From: Taxawa tesnikishii (nom. ined.)
Taxonomy: Eukaryota; Ascomycota; Dothideomycetes; Dothideales
NCBI GenBank assembly: GCA_030247885.1
Contig: JAPDRO010000011.1
Location: 930,001 to 994,000 of the forward strand
Direction of reading: 5' to 3'
Length of the DNA stretch: 64,000 nucleotides
In this document: piece after piece, positions 60,155-64,000 of the stretch
Layout of the letters: every line of letters starts with the position of its first letter
Numbering within the stretch: the stretch's first letter is position 1
Position numbers and translations under genes: made by a program
The notes under the pieces: generated by a model
Seen by the model: the letters and a program-made list of their open reading frames with translations, nothing else
Told to the model about the DNA's origin: nothing
Databases searched by the model: none

Positions 60155-61586
60155 CTTACTAGCTTCTTATTATATTTTACTAATAGATTATTAGTTATAT
60201 TTTTAACTAAACTTCTTATAAGTATAATTTCTTTTAAGTTTAACTTAAGTATATATTAAATAATAGCTTCCTCTTTAGCCTTAGTAAGCTTCCTTATTAT
60301 AAGTATATAATTATATTTTAATATAGTCTTAGCGTTTTACTTTTTAAGAGAAGTTTAAGAAATATTATAGATTTTTATAGCGTATTACTTACTTAGAGTT
60401 ACGTTATTTTTAAGCGCTTATATAGTTAATATAAACTTATCTTTAGTAGAAGAGAAATTTATATTATAATATTAAGGTAATATAAACTATAGAGTAGTAA
60501 ACTAAGTAGAGTAGTAAACTACTAAGATACGACTCTTTTAATTTTAATTACTATTTACATATTATAATAATAATATAGTTAGAATTTAAGTTACTATATA
60601 TATCTCTAAGTACTTTATTTTTCTTATCTTTTAGCGCTTCCTTAATTAGACGCTTACGTAGTTGTCTACGTAGTTTTTTAGTAAATAACTCTACTTTAGC
60701 TACCTTAGTTATTTTAAGTACTTCTTACGTACTAAATACGAACTTTCCTTATAATACGACTTACTTACCTTTCTTTCGAGTCTTTTATATATTAAGAAGC
60801 TCCTACTACTTTTTACTTACTTATATAATATAATGTTCTTACTATACGTCGCTTTAAAAGCGCGAGTTATTTACTTTATATAGCGCTTTATTAAAGAAGA
60901 AACATCCTACGTAGCTTTAATCGCTAATTTAAGTATTATATTTACTTCGCGTAACTTAGTACTATTTAGTAGAAAGCTATCTAGTAGTAAAAGGTTTAAA
61001 TTAAGTTATTATAGAAGTATACGAGGTTATATACTTATTATAGTTAGCTTTATAAGTAGTTTATTAAGTATTATTATAAGGCTTAAAGGCTAGAAACTAA
61101 CGCCTTTTTACTTACTAAGAATACTACTAGCCTTAAGGGCCTTTACTTTTACGTAGATATATATTTCTATTTATTTTATACGCGATATATAGTTAAAGTC
61201 GACTCGTAAAGTAGCGTTAGTCTTTAAAGTTAGCGCGTACTTAAGCGGCGTAAATATACTAATATTAAGTAGCTAAAGTATATATAAATAGTATAGTAGT
61301 AAGATAAGTAAGTCGATTATATTCTCTATATAAAAAGTAATTACCTTTATAGTTATATAGTTACTATAGCTATTTATAATTAGTATTCTTTATATTATAA
61401 AGTCCTTTAGTTACGTTAAAGACTTAAAGATAATAGTTAGCTACTATAAATTATAACTATTAAAAGTTTAGCTATTACTACTAGTTAAGAACTTTTAGTT
61501 TAAAAGCGTATATATAAGTACCTATATAGTATTAGTATATTTAGCCTTAAAGATAATTAAGGGTAATATAGCTTTCTTAGTAGTAT
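60155..61586 (-). mobile_element. Pogo/Fot1-like DNA transposon B, fragment
   Basis: Minus-strand frames from 61580 downwards read PLIIFKAKYTN, LIINSYSNYITIKVI, LLNISIFTPLKYAL and, near 60620, a basic helix RKRLIKEALKDKKNK. This is the DDE core and C-terminus of another fungal pogo-type transposase, distinct in sequence from A. It is cut at 61586 by the LTR element, so its N-terminal half lies outside the window if it survives. Ends were not found. Confidence 0.65.
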
Positions 61587-61813
61587 TATAGTAGGGTAGT
61601 CGCTAGATAGTTATAGGTTATTAGTTACGTAGAAGCTACCTTTAATTCCTACTTATTTAGTCTATATATAAGATAGTTACTTATTTAATTAACAACTATT
61701 CTTTCTATGTCTTATTCTTGTCTTATGTCTTATTAACTACTATCTCTATTACTACTTACGTAGCTACCTTCTATAGTCTTAACCTAACTTAATATAGGGT
61801 TTTCCCTACTACA
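61587..61813 (+). repeat. LTR (5') of copy 2
   Basis: The best preserved of the three LTRs; its 10-bp ends TRTAGTAGGG and CCCTACTACA are inverted repeats of each other. Confidence 0.9.
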
Positions 61814-64000
61814 TTTTTAGTGACCGTACTAGGGGAGAAACAAAGCCCTTAAGGAAATAGTTAATAGAAGGAGTACGTAGAGTAGTAGGAGAATAGTAGA
61901 GGTTCTAGTCGATACTAAGAGGACGATTAACTCCTTTAGCTACTCGCGTATCTACGACGATACGGAGGACCTCGGAGGCTAGAGATAGCTCCTATATCGG
62001 CGATATAGTATATAAGGAACCCTTACAAGGCATTATATAGTCGGCGTCTTAAGGCTTCCTATTCTAGAATCGGAGCGTATCTAGACTAGAGGGGTCGAAG
62101 GCGTACTTATAAGGGTAAGTAGTATCGAAGGCCTAGCTAGATCTAGAAACACGAGGACTATATAGATACTAAGGTATACCTATATTAGGGACGAACCTTA
62201 CTAGAGATTAAAAATAAAGTGTAGGGTACCGAGCTACTATAAAAGATAGAGACGATAGTACTACTCTAGATAGAGATCTATATTTATCTACTAAAGATAG
62301 TATTAGAAATCTTACTATAACGAAAACTATACTATTATTACTACGCTATAACATCTACGAAACTTACTATGTCCGAGAACGTTACTTAGAGTATTACTTT
62401 CGGAGAAGGAGAAGCGTTTAGTATCTTCTATACTACTAATAAAGGACACTAGTCCGACGAGGATTCTATACTATCTAATACTTATAACGATGTTCCTAGA
62501 CTTACTCTAGACGGTAATCCTAAGCCTCTACTAGTTATAGAGACGTCCTCGTCTAATAGTTAAGCTATTTGTACTCCTAGTAATAGCTAAGGTAAAACTA
62601 TAACTACTTTTACTATAGTTTAACCTACTACTCCTATTTAGGTATCTATTAGTATAAGTAGAGGGTAAGGCTTATCTATTAGAAATCTCCGTCGCCTTGT
62701 CGCTAGTAGTAACTTACTAGGGCTAGATACTACTAGATCTCTAAGGTTTACTAGTAGTAATATTACTTAGTTCGTTAAAGACTAGGAAGAGTAGTATATT
62801 AATAACTTTACTACTCTAGAGAAGTCTATTAGATCTCTTCCTTAGTATATAGATAAAGGACCTACTAAATTTATCCGGTCTCTAGATTCCTATATAGATA
62901 GGGAATAGACTAGTTTAAAGAGAGAGATCTTCCGAGAGTACTAAAAGGATAATATCGACTATCTAAGGAATACTAAGTCTATACTAGCTACTCTCTATAA
63001 GAAGGCTAAGGATTAGAAAGGTAAAACTCTAGAGGACTAGAAAGGATACTATTAGCGCTTCTAGGTTCTATAGAAGAGAGTACTAGATAAGTATATAAAT
63101 ATAGTCGAACGAGCGTCTTTACTATTACGCGGACTAATACCCTCTATATTAGAGAAGGTATATTAGAAGGTATAGTTAGATAGCGAGGATCCGGCTACTT
63201 TTAGAGACTTTATAAAGATTATAAAGATAGCTAAGAAGTTCTTAGATAAGAAGATTAGTTATTAAGGGATTATAGGCCCTATAACTAATAATAGTCGTTT
63301 CGAGGAGATAGTAGAATTATACTATACTCCGAAAAGAGTATAGCTATAAGCTTTAAGACTAATTAGGTACGTGGAGGGTATACTAATAAGGCTATAGAGA
63401 AACTAGCTAAGTAAGTAAGTAAGATATCTATTTACGTAGGCTAGCTAGTTAATTACTTTATACTAGTATATATATAGAAAGGTTCGAAGAACGTTATAAG
63501 AGTAATACCTATAACTACTAGAGGATAGTATTAGAGGGCCTTCGGATCCCTAGCTATAAGGGCGAATACTATCCCTATACGCCCTTAAGGACCTATAAAT
63601 TACTAGTTCTACTATAAACTAAGTCATAGTATAAATAGCTATATATATCTTAAAGAGTATAAGCGTAAAGGCTAGGCGCACCGTGATAGTAACGGTATCT
63701 TCTTAAGTAGTAGAAATAAGCCCCTAAAACGTCTCTATAGCTAAGAGGAGAGAGGAGAACCTTCTTAGTATAAGTAAGTACTAGAATACTTCGGACTAAA
63801 GAAGGTAGTTATCCGGATAGTAAGAGTAGAAGAAGAAGAAGAAGATATATATTCGGGCCGCCTTATACGAGTAAGGTTCCTTATAGTAGACCCTCTAGAG
63901 AAATTAGAAGTATTACCTAAAGGACTAGCTAGTAATAGGGAGGAAGACTCTAAAGACGAGGTTACTATTTAGTATTATATAGTCGAAACCTCTCGGAGAA
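61587..64000 (+). mobile_element. Fossil Ty3/gypsy-type LTR retrotransposon, copy 2, running off the window
   Basis: The 227-bp 5' LTR is at 61587-61813, followed by the primer-binding zone (TTTTTAGTGACCGTACTAGG) and about 2.2 kb of gag-side interior. It is colinear with copy 1 read from 40475 down to about 38.2 kb. Orientation is opposite to copy 1. It is less RIP-worn than copy 1 but still broken in many places. It has inserted into pogo-like fragment B. The 3' end lies beyond the window. Confidence 0.85.

Noticed and set aside
1-64000. CRISPR array, rRNA operon or bacterial operon
   Set aside because: No regularly spaced repeats of that kind, no rRNA signatures, and the gene structure is eukaryotic throughout.

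Overview
The window is nuclear DNA of a filamentous ascomycete. The evidence is short introns of about 47-115 bp with GTRNGT..YAG borders, a fungal gene set (PalB calpain, Bck1 MAPKKK, fungal Mediator subunit 9, C2H2/fungal-trans regulator, TRI12-type pump) and a two-part base composition. Gene blocks are GC-balanced, while transposon islands are extremely A+T-rich and TA-rich, as repeat-induced point mutation (RIP) leaves them. The style fits a Dothideomycete, but that placement is inference.

Layout. 1-28.9 kb is a dense housekeeping block: palB/RIM13 (+), a C2H2/RING-like zinc-finger gene (-), ecdysoneless/SGT1 (-), mitochondrial clpP (+), MED9 (-), a phytanoyl-CoA-dioxygenase-like gene (+), BCK1 (-), a pyruvate-decarboxylase-family gene (+), a maltose-type O-acetyltransferase (+), an acyltransferase-3 membrane protein (+) and an MFS carboxylate-type transporter (-). 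29.16-41.69 kb is one nested transposon island: a Tc1/mariner element with TA target duplication and 25-bp inverted repeats, split by an 11.2-kb Ty3/gypsy-type LTR element. 42.0-57.8 kb is an accessory block that looks like a secondary-metabolite cluster: an F-box gene, an FAD monooxygenase, a fossil of a non-reducing polyketide synthase, a TRI12-like efflux pump, a C2H2/fungal-trans regulator and two cytochrome P450s. 57.9-64.0 kb is a second island with two pogo/Fot1-like DNA transposons and the start of a second copy of the same LTR family, in the opposite orientation and running off the window.

The most striking technical signal is that nearly every conserved gene is interrupted by one or more frame changes, and in almost every case one extra base in a short homopolymer restores the conserved protein. 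This points to under-called homopolymers in the assembly rather than to wholesale pseudogenes. Gene entries below therefore give the span of the conserved gene and mark where the frame slips. The LTR elements and the broken polyketide synthase are treated as fossils only.
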